NCBI RefSeq assembly: GCF_030012605.2 | Contig: NZ_CP114055.2 | Reading direction: 5' to 3' (one strand) | Length of the DNA stretch: 64,000 bases | Source: Bergeyella_A cardium | GTDB lineage: Bacteria > Bacteroidota > Bacteroidia > Flavobacteriales > Weeksellaceae | Program-made: the position numbers and the translations under genes | Shown here: piece after piece, positions 1 to 8,729 of the stretch | Position numbering within the stretch: position 1 is the stretch's first letter | How the letters are laid out: every line of letters begins with the position of its first letter | The notes under the pieces: generated by a model | What the model saw: only the letters and a program-made list of their open reading frames with translations | What the model was told of the DNA's origin: nothing | Databases searched by the model: none

Positions 1-646
1 CTACATCTTCTGAGAATACCTTATACTTGGTTGGATTGGCGATTTTCATTGCGGCAAGATAAGTAAGAAGTTTGTTATTTATCAGCTCCAAAAGTGGTTT
101 TCTAAGGCTGGTTGCCGTCTCTTTACTCCCTTTTTGTGCCAATCCTTTGTCATAGTTAGCACGAATTTTCACAAACTCCTCTTGTGCCGTTTTGATGTTA
201 TCTATCGCTTCGGCGATGCCTGGTAGTGCGGCTATAGCAGCTGCTTTGTTGCTATCTGAAAGGTCTTGGAGGAGGGAATCAATAAGGTTGGATTGGGAAG
301 AATAGTTCTCCACCGTCATCTTCATACCATATTTTTTAAAGACCGCTGAAAGCTGTACTCCATAGGCTTTTAGGGTATCCAAAGGAATGGTTTTGTAGCC
401 TTTGAGTAGCCTATCCAGCACTCGGATTGCGCCATCTCTCTTGGCGTCTGCGTTCTCCAATTGGGAAATAACGGCATCTCTTTTCACAGCTTCGGTTAGG
501 GCATTGGTTTTCTCCTCCATCTCTACGAATAGAGGTTTCAAAAATGCCTCATCTTTGAGCGCTGGAGTGCTTTTGTAGAGGCTTACTAATCTGTGGGCTG
601 TATCACCAGCTTCGGTGATTCTGGCTGTTGTAAGTAACTTTTTCAT
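1..646 (-). CDS. DUF6261 family protein (3' end beyond window)
   Basis: The reading frame opens with ATG at 644-646 (MKKLLTTARITEAGDTAHRL) and runs without a stop to the left edge, giving at least 215 codons, so the C-terminus is missing. The protein is helical, lysine- and alanine-rich, and has no signal peptide or membrane segment. The pattern VFKKYGMKMT followed by YSSQSNLIDSLLQDL resembles the DUF6261 family of Bacteroidetes, whose function is unknown. It lies downstream of a 42-bp repeat array and shares no tight spacing with the HEPN gene, so it is probably transcribed on its own. Family assignment is by recognition of the motif pattern; no biochemical role can be given. Confidence 0.7.
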   Translation of the reverse strand, partial: MKKLLTTARITEAGDTAHRLVSLYKSTPALKDEAFLKPLFVEMEEKTNALTEAVKRDAVISQLENADAKRDGAIRVLDRLLKGYKTIPLDTLKAYGVQLSAVFKKYGMKMTVENYSSQSNLIDSLLQDLSDSNKAAAIAALPGIAEAIDNIKTAQEEFVKIRANYDKGLAQKGSKETATSLRKPLLELINNKLLTYLAAMKIANPTKYKVFSEDV

Positions 647-677
647 CTGTATGTAATTTTAAAATTATATTTTAGTT

Positions 678-845
678 ATTGGCTGCTTTTGTTTATTTTC
701 TCCTTTTAACTAATTAGTGGAAGCTCATTTTTGTTCATTTTCTCCCTTTCACTAATTAGTGAAAGCCCATTTTTGTTTATTTTCTCCTTTTAACTAATTA
801 GTGAAAGCCCGTTTTTGTTCATTTTCTCCTTTTAATTAATTAGTG
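678..845. repeat. Four-unit 42-bp tandem array with palindromic core
   Basis: The core TAATTAG occurs at 711, 753, 795 and 837, an exact 42-bp spacing. Each unit also carries a TTTATTTTCTCC-like or TTCATTTTCTCC-like block before the core. In unit 2 the core is the 20-nt perfect palindrome CTTTCACTAATTAGTGAAAG; the other units carry the same palindrome with one to three changes. The array fills most of the 315-bp gap between the HEPN gene and the DUF6261 gene. The stems are AT-rich and lack a T-run, so a classical terminator is unlikely. A CRISPR is excluded because no variable spacers exist. Confidence 0.85.
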
Positions 846-961
846 GATGGAAATTTTTTATTTTTCATTCACTAAATAGTTATTGGTTTTAATTTTATTT
901 TTCAAAACTAAGGAAATTATTCTGAAAAATGGGTTTTGAGTGAATCATGATGAAACAGTTT

Positions 962-1603
962 TTATTTTTTATATTTCTTTACTTTTATATATGTTTCAAC
1001 ATTTGATATATATTCTTTTAAATATTCTTCACACTCTCTATAATACTCAAACATTTGTCTCGAAGTATAATTTCCTCCCAATTCGGAAAAAGAAATCTCA
1101 CCATGTGCTAACCTATTTCTTGTATTTTTAATCTCAGCAAGTTTTTTTCCTATTATTTGCTGATTATGTTCTAGTAAATAGACATTTGAAATTTCTCTGA
1201 TTTTTCGTGCATCAAGATTTCCTGAAATATTGCTCCTTTTCTTTTTTGAATATTCTTCATATTCAATATAAAGAATTTCATCGTCTATTTTGGTTAGCTT
1301 CTTTATAATATTCAAAGACTTTGTCTCTTCAAATTTACTATGTTCAAATTCAATCCATAGTGCTTTTATTTCATCTATACAATCTTTATATTTTACTTTT
1401 TCGCTATTTATCTTGTCATGTATCAATTCTAATGATTTGGTTACAATAGATTCTATTATATTATAAAGCATCAAAAATAAATTTGCTTTTAGAATCTTTG
1501 GTAATTGAGAATAGTTTACTTGCTTTTCTAATTCCTCTAAGTGCTTATAATATAACTCAATATCTTCAATAGCCCTCTCATATTCTCTTTTCAGTTCTTC
1601 CAT
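962..1603 (-). CDS. HEPN domain protein (MAE_28990-like), putative RNase
   Basis: A 213-aa, entirely helical, charged protein. Residues 162-167 read RNRLAH, the R-x4-H signature of HEPN RNase domains, followed by GEISFSELG. Overall order (N-terminal coiled helix, long middle, R-x4-H helix near residue 165) fits the MAE_28990/MAE_18760-like HEPN group. The ATG at 1601-1603 lies inside the 3' end of the DUF262 gene (26-bp overlap), so the two are translationally coupled. HEPN proteins are commonly ribonucleases in toxin-antitoxin or abortive-infection systems, and DUF262 partners are frequent. The role here as toxin or effector is inference. Base composition is more AT-rich than valS next door, consistent with accessory DNA. 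Confidence 0.75.
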   Translation of the reverse strand: MEELKREYERAIEDIELYYKHLEELEKQVNYSQLPKILKANLFLMLYNIIESIVTKSLELIHDKINSEKVKYKDCIDEIKALWIEFEHSKFEETKSLNIIKKLTKIDDEILYIEYEEYSKKKRSNISGNLDARKIREISNVYLLEHNQQIIGKKLAEIKNTRNRLAHGEISFSELGGNYTSRQMFEYYRECEEYLKEYISNVETYIKVKKYKK

Positions 1604-2708
1604 TGGAAATCAATTTATCCTTAACAAATGATATTCTTTCTTTTATTCTATCTGGAATATGTGTACGATACTTTCCAGAAATAATAGTTTTAAATTCCTT
1701 TGAATTAATCCAAGCACTTACTTCTTGTTTTGTTGTTTTCAAGTTAGGTTTCTCTTTTAAAGCCATATAACTCCCTACAGAAACTGCTTCAAAATAAATT
1801 CTTGATACTTGATGTCTTGCATTTTTTGAAAAACCATATTCAAAATATTTGTTAACTAATTCAAGCATTGAAGTGAAATCCTTATAATATTGATCAAGTT
1901 CTTTACTCTTTTTTAGATAATCTCCTACTTTATCATCTTTTAAAGACTCAAATTCCTTATTTTTCTTATCTAAATATTCATCTAAGTATGAAGCAATACC
2001 TTTGCTTTTCAAGAAATTTTCATAACCACCATCTTTAAGGGCGAAGAATCTTAGAATTAATTCTTCTTTTTCTTGCCTTTTTGATTGTCTGTTATCTATT
2101 TTTGTTAATTGATTAAATAATTCATTTTTTGCACAAATCTCATATATGAAATTTGAAAATACACCTTTATAAATTCCCTTCCTTTTCTCCATTGCTTGCA
2201 ATAAATCACTTCCTCTATTTATTCTTTCAAATATTTCATTTCTGATCTCATCAGTAGATTTATTTGATAAAACAATCATTCTTAAAGGAGTATTTTTAAA
2301 TTTTCTTTTTCTTGCATCTGATAACTCAGAAAACTTATAATCATTTAATTGATCTAATTTTTCTAATCCAACTAAATTTAATTCATCTTTTAGAAAAGCT
2401 GCTAATGTCCTAATCCTTTGAGAACCATCTACAATTTCTAATCGATTTTCATTATCAGCATTTTCAGCCAAAAAGATTAAAGGGATTGGCAAGCCTAATA
2501 TGATAGATTCTATTAATTTAGATTGTCGTTTGTAATCCCAAACAAATTCTCTTTGATAATCAGGGACATAAATATCATTTTTATCTTCATCTATTCCTTT
2601 TAAATACTTGTCCACAATATATTCTATTGTGAATTCTCTTGTATCAAAATCTATTATTTGTTGTTGTTCCTGAATTTGTTTTTCTACTTGGTCTATATTC
2701 TTTTTCAT
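1578..2708 (-). CDS. DUF262 domain protein (ParB/Srx-like, GmrSD-type)
   Basis: A 376-aa protein with the DUF262 core in the N-terminal half: PDYQREFVWDYKRQSKLIES (residues 49-68), then LGLPIPLIFLAE, and the nucleotide-associated motif DGSQR at 94-98 (family consensus DGQQR). The C-terminal half is helical and has no DUF1524 HNH motif visible, so this is not a complete GmrSD nuclease. It is first in a two-gene unit and overlaps the HEPN gene by 26 bp. DUF262 proteins hydrolyse or bind nucleotides and appear in Type IV restriction and other defence modules; by analogy this one may sense or regulate, with the HEPN protein as effector. That division of labour is inference. Confidence 0.82.
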   Translation of the reverse strand: MKKNIDQVEKQIQEQQQIIDFDTREFTIEYIVDKYLKGIDEDKNDIYVPDYQREFVWDYKRQSKLIESIILGLPIPLIFLAENADNENRLEIVDGSQRIRTLAAFLKDELNLVGLEKLDQLNDYKFSELSDARKRKFKNTPLRMIVLSNKSTDEIRNEIFERINRGSDLLQAMEKRKGIYKGVFSNFIYEICAKNELFNQLTKIDNRQSKRQEKEELILRFFALKDGGYENFLKSKGIASYLDEYLDKKNKEFESLKDDKVGDYLKKSKELDQYYKDFTSMLELVNKYFEYGFSKNARHQVSRIYFEAVSVGSYMALKEKPNLKTTKQEVSAWINSKEFKTIISGKYRTHIPDRIKERISFVKDKLISNGRTEKRI

Positions 2709-2751
2709 ATTTTAAAAATTAAATTATAACTACAATATTAGTCTTTTATAC

Positions 2752-5364
2752 TTAAAATCCCTTCAATTTCTCCTCTAAAATCGCGATTTTCTCCAGTGTG
2801 TCTTTTTGTTTTTTACGCTCAGTTTCTACAATTTCAGGCTTGGCGTTGGCAACGAATTTCTCATTGCTGAGTTTTTTCTCCACCGAAACCAAAAAGCCTT
2901 TCAGGTAAGTCAATTCTTCTTCGGTTTTCTTTTTTTCTTCGCCTAAATCTAAGTTTTCGCTCAGCGGAACAGAGATTTCCACAGCCCCCACAAGGAATGT
3001 GAAGCTCGGTTTATCGGTTTTCTCAGCATAATGAATCGCTGATACATTCGCCAGTTTTTGAATTACACTCTCGTTGGCAAAAGATTTTTCACTCGTAAAT
3101 AGCTCCACTTGCTCTTTTGGAGAGATTCCTTTGCTTTGGCGATAGTTCCTCACCCCAGAGATGATTTCTTTTGCGGTTTCAAACTGGGAAATAGTAGTTT
3201 CATCAAACTGACCACCCGAATTTTGCTGAGCGATAACAAGCGCTTCATTTATCCCACGATGCTGAATATTCTGATACAATTCCTCCGTAAGGAACGGCAT
3301 AAATGGATGGAGAAGTTTCATCAATTCCTCGAAGAAATAGATGGTTTTATCATAAACCTCAAGCGAAATACCCTCACCGAAATTCGGTTTTACCGCCTCT
3401 AAATACCACGAACAGAAATCATCCCAAATCAACTTATAGATAAGGTGAAGCGCATCGGAGATTCTGAATTTGTCAAACTGCTCATTGATTTCCAAAATGG
3501 TTTTATTAAGCTGATTTTCAAACCAAGCAATCGTTTGCTGCTCAGCTTCGGAAGAGGGTTTATTCTCCTTACTCCAGCCTTGTGTAAGTCGGAAGGCATT
3601 CCAAATCTTAGTAGCAAAATTCCTCCCTTGAAGCATTAAATCTTCATCAAAGAGAAGGTCATTCCCCGCCGCAGAACTCAGCAAAATCCCTACACGAACG
3701 CTATCGGCACCGTATTTTTCTATCAATTCGAGAGGGTCTGGGGAGTTCCCAAGAGATTTAGACATTTTTCGTCTCTGCTTATCCCTTACAATTCCCGTGA
3801 AATACACATTCTTAAACGGAACTTCGCCCTTCCACTCCAGCCCCGCCATAATCATACGAGCCACCCAGAAGAAAATAATATCTGGTCCCGTAACCAAATC
3901 TGCCGTTGGATAATAGTAGTTAATATCCTTATTTTCTGGGGCAAGAAGTCCATCAAAGACAGACATCGGCCAAAGCCAAGAGGAGAACCAAGTATCGAGT
4001 GCGTCCTCATCTTGTTTCAGATTTTCTGCGGTAAGTTGAGGATTATTCGCCCTTTCTCTCGCTAAAGCTAAGGCTTCTTCGCTATTTTCTGCCACTACGA
4101 AATCATTCTCACCATCACCGTAGTAGTACGCAGGGATTCTCTGTCCCCACCAGAGCTGGCGGGAGATATTCCAATCGCGAATGTTCTCCATCCAGTGTTT
4201 ATAGGTGTTTTTGAACTTTTCGGGATGGAATTTTATTTCATCATTCATCACCACATCCAGAGCAGGTTTTGCGATTTCAGACATTTTCAAAAACCACTGC
4301 TGTGATATTTTTGGCTCTATCACAGCTCCTGTTCTCTCGGAAGTTCCTACTTTATTTACATAATCTTCGGCTTTTAGCAAAAGATTTTTTTCTTCTAATT
4401 CTTTGGCAATGGCTTTTCTTACCTCAAAACGATTTTTCCCTGCATAATGAAGCCCGTGCTCATTGAGATTGGCATCATCGTCCAAAGCATCAATCATCGG
4501 GAGGCTATGGCGGATACCGATTTCATAGTCATTGGTATCGTGGGCAGGCGTGATTTTGAGCGCTCCTGTCCCAAATTCTATATCCACATAATCGTCCTCT
4601 ATAATCGGAATCGCTCGATTAACAATAGGCACGATGACCTTTTTACCCCTCAGGTGCGCATATCGCTCATCATTTGGATTGATACAAACCGCGACATCTC
4701 CAAAAATGGTCTCTGGACGGGTCGTTGCCACAGTGAGGAAGTCCTCCGAACCTTCTATTTTGTATTTCAGATAATAGAGTTTTCCGTTTTGTTCTTTGAA
4801 TATAACCTCTTCATCGGAGATATTGGTTTTCGCCTCTGGATCCCAGTTCACCATCCTGTATCCTCTGTAGATAAGTCCCTTGTTATACAAATCAACAAAA
4901 GATTTTATCACCTGCTGAGAGAGTTTGTCCTCCAATGTGAAACGAGTTCTGTCCCAGTCGCAGGAGCAACCGAGCTTTTTGAGTTGCTCAAGGATAGTTC
5001 CTCCGTATTGATTCGTCCAATCCCAAGCGTGCTTTAGGAATTCTTCACGAGAGATATCAGATTTATTAATCCCCTCAGATTTGAGTTTAGCAACGACCTT
5101 AGCTTCGGTAGCAATGGAAGCGTGGTCGGTACCTGGCACCCAGCAGGCGTTAAAGCCTTTCATCCTTGCCCTTCTTACGAGTACATCCTGTATCGTATTA
5201 TTGAGCATATGCCCCATATGAAGAATCCCCGTAACATTTGGCGGGGGAATCACGATGGTGTAAGGTGGTCGGCTATCTGGCTCAGAGTGGAAGTATTTGT
5301 TTTCTAACCAGTAATTGTACCATTTCTGCTCGGTTTCCTGAGGATTATATTTATCTGAAATCAT
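2752..5364 (-). CDS. valS: Valine--tRNA ligase
   Basis: An 870-aa class Ia aminoacyl-tRNA synthetase that charges tRNA-Val. The HIGH signature is HMGH at residues 49-52 in PPPNVTGILHMGHMLN. The CP1 editing domain follows (TTRPETIFGD), and KMSKS lies near residues 532-536 (KMSKSLGNSPDP). The C-terminal anticodon-binding region ends in the coiled arm typical of ValRS (EKKKTEEELTYLKGFLVSVE). Length is normal. The start ATG precedes ISDKYNPQETEQKW, the usual ValRS N-terminus. It stands alone with its own promoter about 130 bp upstream. Large reading frames on the opposite strand inside this gene are shadows. Confidence 0.98.
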   Translation of the reverse strand: MISDKYNPQETEQKWYNYWLENKYFHSEPDSRPPYTIVIPPPNVTGILHMGHMLNNTIQDVLVRRARMKGFNACWVPGTDHASIATEAKVVAKLKSEGINKSDISREEFLKHAWDWTNQYGGTILEQLKKLGCSCDWDRTRFTLEDKLSQQVIKSFVDLYNKGLIYRGYRMVNWDPEAKTNISDEEVIFKEQNGKLYYLKYKIEGSEDFLTVATTRPETIFGDVAVCINPNDERYAHLRGKKVIVPIVNRAIPIIEDDYVDIEFGTGALKITPAHDTNDYEIGIRHSLPMIDALDDDANLNEHGLHYAGKNRFEVRKAIAKELEEKNLLLKAEDYVNKVGTSERTGAVIEPKISQQWFLKMSEIAKPALDVVMNDEIKFHPEKFKNTYKHWMENIRDWNISRQLWWGQRIPAYYYGDGENDFVVAENSEEALALARERANNPQLTAENLKQDEDALDTWFSSWLWPMSVFDGLLAPENKDINYYYPTADLVTGPDIIFFWVARMIMAGLEWKGEVPFKNVYFTGIVRDKQRRKMSKSLGNSPDPLELIEKYGADSVRVGILLSSAAGNDLLFDEDLMLQGRNFATKIWNAFRLTQGWSKENKPSSEAEQQTIAWFENQLNKTILEINEQFDKFRISDALHLIYKLIWDDFCSWYLEAVKPNFGEGISLEVYDKTIYFFEELMKLLHPFMPFLTEELYQNIQHRGINEALVIAQQNSGGQFDETTISQFETAKEIISGVRNYRQSKGISPKEQVELFTSEKSFANESVIQKLANVSAIHYAEKTDKPSFTFLVGAVEISVPLSENLDLGEEKKKTEEELTYLKGFLVSVEKKLSNEKFVANAKPEIVETERKKQKDTLEKIAILEEKLKGF

Positions 5365-5492
5365 TGTATAATATGTTATTCTTAAATTAATATTTAATAG
5401 TCTGTCATCAATAAAGGAATAATAAATAAAGATTTATGAACAAACTTTAATTTTAAATAATATTCCCTAAATTTTATCACAAAATTGCTGAG

Positions 5493-5524
5493 CAAAAGTA
5501 CAATATCTCGTGTTTTTAGGCAAA
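5493..5524 (-). promoter_or_regulatory. Bacteroidetes-type promoter for valS
   Basis: On the minus strand TTTG (5521-5524) is followed after 20 nt by TACTTTTG (5493-5500), an exact fit to the Bacteroidetes TTTG-N19-20-TAnnTTTG consensus. It leaves a leader of roughly 120 nt before the valS ATG. No T-box-like structure was recognised in the leader. Confidence 0.6.
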
Positions 5525-5578
5525 TCTTTATAGGGAGATTACAAGTCTGATAAAGCGAGATAAACATCAAATTATAGC

Positions 5579-5626
5579 ATAAAAAATCTGCTCCAATAGA
5601 ATCTTCTTTCCATTGGAGCAGATGAT
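5579..5626 (-). terminator. Terminator of the methyltransferase-crotonase unit
   Basis: Inverted repeat ATCTGCTCCAAT (5586-5597) with ATTGGAGCAGAT (5612-5623), 12-bp perfect stem. On the minus strand the stem is followed by a T-run (A-run at 5581-5586 on +). It sits just past the crotonase stop codon. The remaining part of the 5365-5681 gap holds the valS promoter and otherwise nothing recognised. Confidence 0.75.
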
Positions 5627-5681
5627 TTAATCATTACGAATACTTAAAAGATAAAGATGAGTATTAAACCTCATCGGTGCT

Positions 5682-6464
5682 TTATTCTCTCCCCTGCTTT
5701 TCTCGGAGCTTTTCTCGCACTGAGAGAATGGACTTTCGGGCTTCGGGCTTGAGGAGGAGTTCAGCACTGATTAAAGCACGGGAAATCATCAGTTCATCCA
5801 TATACTCAGTACCTTTCCAAGAGAGTTTTTTTATCTCACAAAGGGCTTTTGTACTTTTTTGAGCAAGTTTTTTCATAAACTGATGAAGATACTCATCCAA
5901 CACCTGTACAGATGGGAAAATATGCTGATAAATATGATTTTGCACTGCCCAATGAGGCGTACGAAACTCGGCATCGAGGCTCATAGCAGTCATCTCCGAT
6001 ATACCTATCTTCCGCTCTACAACAGGCGAAATAACAAAAGGTCCTATGCCGATATTGAGCTCCGTGAGAGCAAGAAAAGCATCTTCGGTAGCGAGACAAT
6101 AATCGGCAGCGCAGACTATGCCCACTCCCCCACCTGTTACCTTACCCTGCACCCTTACTACTATAGGTTTGGTACAGTTCTTCATCGCACTGAGAACTTT
6201 AGCAAAACCCGAAAAAAATCGCTTTGCAGAATCAAGGTTTTCTACAGCAAGAAGTTCATCAAAACTGGCACCCGCACAAAAGGCTTTTTCACCATAGGAT
6301 TTCAGGAGGATTGCTTTTACCTCATCCTGCTCTCCTACCGATAGCAGTGTACTGGCAAGCTCTTCCATAATGTGAAGTGGTAGAGCGTTTGATTTGGGTG
6401 TTCCGAAAGTGATTTCGGCTATTCCGTCTTGTATATTTGAGGTTACAAATGCTGTGTCTATCAT
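5682..6464 (-). CDS. Enoyl-CoA hydratase/isomerase family protein
   Basis: A 260-aa crotonase-fold protein. The oxyanion-hole motif KAFCAGASFDEL and the second block GKVTGGGVGIVCAADYC followed by ALTELNIGIGP are clear. The position of the first catalytic Glu of enoyl-CoA hydratase (GGGxE) is Gly here, while the second Glu is kept in LTEL. The same arrangement is seen in methylglutaconyl-CoA hydratase-like and isomerase members, so the reaction may be hydration or isomerisation of an acyl-CoA, possibly in branched-chain amino acid breakdown; the substrate is not assignable. It starts 10 bp after the methyltransferase gene, so the two are cotranscribed. Confidence 0.88.
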   Translation of the reverse strand: MIDTAFVTSNIQDGIAEITFGTPKSNALPLHIMEELASTLLSVGEQDEVKAILLKSYGEKAFCAGASFDELLAVENLDSAKRFFSGFAKVLSAMKNCTKPIVVRVQGKVTGGGVGIVCAADYCLATEDAFLALTELNIGIGPFVISPVVERKIGISEMTAMSLDAEFRTPHWAVQNHIYQHIFPSVQVLDEYLHQFMKKLAQKSTKALCEIKKLSWKGTEYMDELMISRALISAELLLKPEARKSILSVREKLREKQGRE

Positions 6465-6474
6465 TAGTATTGTC

Positions 6475-7260
6475 TTATGTTAAGGGTTTCTGTGCAACTA
6501 TCGCTACGGCGTCAAGGTGGTTATCATATTCTCTGAATACAGAACGCATATTGAGGACTCTTTTCCTTAAATCTGGAAATCTGAGAAGATTAAACAAAAA
6601 TTTCATTGTGCGCCAAAAGCCTTCATCTTGAAGTACTCGCTTACCTTCTAAGAGGTGCATAGGGTTGTGGTCTATACTCACAATACTAAAGCCCTGCTCG
6701 GTAAGGAGCTCTACCCACTCGGCAGTAGTCATAGGTCTGGCGTGTACCCTGATATTAGAACTTAATCCCTTAAAAATCTCTTCTTTTACGCTTTCATCTA
6801 CCTCATCTGGTCGTATACCGAGCTCGTGTATTCCATAATATCCACCAGGCTTCAAAAGGCGGATGGCTTCTTTTATAATTGCCTTTTTATTCTCCAAAGT
6901 TTGCATCGTGAGCATTGCTTCACCATAGACCTTGGTAGCACAACCACTAAGCAAAGTAGTCTGTGATACATCGGAAATAATAACTTTAGCTTTGCTATAC
7001 TTTATACTCTTTCGAGCGAGCTTTGCTGCTTCTTCATTAATATCTACCCCAGTATAAGAATTGGGCTGATGCGAACAGGTAATATTTGCTGTAAAGCCCA
7101 ACCCAGGAGCAAACTCCACAACATCATCTGAAGGCTGAATATTCATTTTTCGGATAAGAGTCTCTGTGAGCTCCCTACCTCCAGGGCGAAGCACTCTCTT
7201 ACCAAGCTTAGCAAGAATCCAGTGCCCCTGCTTTTCATTTAAAGTGCTTTCTCTATTCAT
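6475..7260 (-). CDS. Class I SAM-dependent methyltransferase
   Basis: A 261-aa protein with the Rossmann SAM-binding motif VVEFAPGLGFTANI (motif I), the acidic residue in YTGVDINEEAAKLA (motif II), and LLKPGGYYGIHELG (motif post-II/III). The C-terminal part is not distinctive. The substrate is unknown; UbiE/COQ5-like small-molecule methyltransferases share this layout. It is the first gene of a two-gene unit with the crotonase-family protein 10 bp downstream, and a promoter lies at 7281-7315. The pairing suggests a small metabolic step on an acyl or lipid substrate, but that is inference. Confidence 0.85.
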   Translation of the reverse strand: MNRESTLNEKQGHWILAKLGKRVLRPGGRELTETLIRKMNIQPSDDVVEFAPGLGFTANITCSHQPNSYTGVDINEEAAKLARKSIKYSKAKVIISDVSQTTLLSGCATKVYGEAMLTMQTLENKKAIIKEAIRLLKPGGYYGIHELGIRPDEVDESVKEEIFKGLSSNIRVHARPMTTAEWVELLTEQGFSIVSIDHNPMHLLEGKRVLQDEGFWRTMKFLFNLLRFPDLRKRVLNMRSVFREYDNHLDAVAIVAQKPLT

Positions 7261-7280
7261 AATTATTTTAATTTAGATGA

Positions 7281-7331
7281 CAAATGTAGATAATAATATC
7301 CGCTTGCTAAACAAAAAACTCCTTATATTTA
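7281..7331. promoter_or_regulatory. Divergent promoters for methyltransferase (-) and HMGR (+)
   Basis: Minus strand: TACATTTG at 7281-7288 with TTTG at 7312-7315 (23-nt spacing). Plus strand: TTG at 7304-7306, 17 nt, then TATATTTA at 7324-7331, which misses the last G of TAnnTTTG. The two promoters overlap in a 95-bp intergenic region. Confidence 0.5.
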
Positions 7332-7355
7332 CCGCCCTAAACAACAAATACAGTA

Positions 7356-8681
7356 ATGATAAAACCCATAGAAGGCTTTTCCAAGCTGGATAAACAAGGA
7401 AAAATAAACTGGCTCACAAGCGAATATCTCAATGGAAATACAGAATATGAGAAAATTCTGAAACAATACTGGAATGATGACGAGCCTCTGCAAAAACTAC
7501 ACGAAGAATTCTCCGAAAACACCATTTCTAACTTCTATATGCCCTACGGCATAGCTCCAAACTTCCTTATAGATGGAAAACTCCTCGCTCTACCAATGGT
7601 GGTGGAAGAAAGTTCCGTAGTAGCTGCAGCTGCAAAATCTGCAAAATTCTGGTTAGACAAAGGAGGGTTTAAAACGACTATTATCAATACAGAAAAGCTG
7701 GGGCATACCCACTTTATCCTTAATGCAGAACCTGTAAAAGTGCTTCATTTTTTCAATTTTAAACTGAAACAGAAACTCTTTGAAGCAACGGAAAACATTA
7801 CCACAAATATGAGGAAGAGAGGTGGTGGCATTCTGGATATTCAGCTTATTGACAAGACTGCAGAGCTTAATAATTATTACCAGCTGAAAGCAAGCTTTGA
7901 TACTAAGGACTCTATGGGTGCTAATTTTATCAACTCCTGCTTAGAGCAGTTCGGGAGGACATTAAAAGAGGAAGTCCTAAACGATGAAAACTTTAATGAT
8001 GACGAGAAAAACTCATTGCAGGTAGTGATGAATATCCTCTCCAACTATACGCCCAACTGCATCGTGCGAGCAGAGGTTTCCTGTAAAATTGAAGACCTGA
8101 AAGACGACTCTGGAATCTCACCAGAAGAATTTGCATGGAAGTTTAAACAAGCGGTAACCATTGCCGAAATAGAACCCTACCGAGCAACAACTCACAATAA
8201 AGGAATTATGAATGGGGTAGATGCAGTAGTTATCGCAACGGGAAATGATTTCCGAGCAACGGAAGCCTGCGCCCATACCTATGCCTCCAAAGATGGAAAA
8301 TACTCCTCCCTTACGCATTGCAGTACAGATGGTGGCATATTTAAATTCTGGATAGACCTACCAATTTCCATAGGAATAGTGGGCGGGCTGACCAATCTTC
8401 ACCCTCTCGTAAAATTCTCCCTTGCACTCCTCGGCAAGCCCTCTGCACAAGAACTGATGAGCATACTTGCCGTTTCTGGGCTTGCACAAAATTTTGCCGC
8501 ACTAAGGTCATTAGTAACCACAGGAATACAAAAAGGACATATGAAAATGCACTTGCTCAATATCCTGAACCAGTTCAACGCTACCGAAGAAGAAAAAAAA
8601 TACTTCATAGAATATTTTAAAGACAAAACCGTCTCCCACCACGAAGTAATAACCGAGCTTAATAGCAGAAGGAAGCAGTAG
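7356..8681 (+). CDS. mvaA: Hydroxymethylglutaryl-CoA reductase, class II
   Basis: A 441-aa HMG-CoA reductase of the bacterial class II type, converting HMG-CoA to mevalonate with NAD(P)H (or the reverse). Catalytic landmarks are visible: Glu in MVVEESSVVAAAA (about residue 84), the DSMGAN motif at 185-190, Lys282 in HNKGIMNG, Asp298 in TGNDFRA, and the C-terminal His395 in GIQKGHMKMH. No membrane anchor is present, as expected for class II. Flavobacteria commonly make isoprenoids by the mevalonate pathway, so a biosynthetic role is likely despite the usual degradative label. It is monocistronic, ends in a terminator at 8730, and its TAG stop lies within a dispersed repeat. Confidence 0.95.
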   Translation: MIKPIEGFSKLDKQGKINWLTSEYLNGNTEYEKILKQYWNDDEPLQKLHEEFSENTISNFYMPYGIAPNFLIDGKLLALPMVVEESSVVAAAAKSAKFWLDKGGFKTTIINTEKLGHTHFILNAEPVKVLHFFNFKLKQKLFEATENITTNMRKRGGGILDIQLIDKTAELNNYYQLKASFDTKDSMGANFINSCLEQFGRTLKEEVLNDENFNDDEKNSLQVVMNILSNYTPNCIVRAEVSCKIEDLKDDSGISPEEFAWKFKQAVTIAEIEPYRATTHNKGIMNGVDAVVIATGNDFRATEACAHTYASKDGKYSSLTHCSTDGGIFKFWIDLPISIGIVGGLTNLHPLVKFSLALLGKPSAQELMSILAVSGLAQNFAALRSLVTTGIQKGHMKMHLLNILNQFNATEEEKKYFIEYFKDKTVSHHEVITELNSRRKQ

Positions 8682-8716
8682 CACAGCGGGCGGTTACACC
8701 CACTGGCTACAGTGTC
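8678..8716. repeat. Dispersed element, copy 1 (after HMGR)
   Basis: GTAGCACAGCGGGC (8678-8691) followed by GGTTACACCCACTGGC. The same string with small changes follows the gyrB stop at 59377, and CCCACTGGC extended by GTGGGGAG recurs at 24186-24313. The TAG of the HMGR gene is part of the element. Confidence 0.6.
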
Positions 8717-8729
8717 CTAATATATAAAG

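Noticed and set aside
678..845. Possible CRISPR array
   Set aside because: Units are contiguous with 42-bp period and no variable spacers, and no cas gene is in the window.
4447..5037. 196-codon open frame opposite valS
   Set aside because: It lies entirely within valS on the other strand, has no recognisable domain, and is a by-product of valS codon use.
5365..5492. T-box or other riboswitch in the valS leader
   Set aside because: The long leader contains no specifier-loop or T-box-like sequence and T-boxes are not usual in this phylum.
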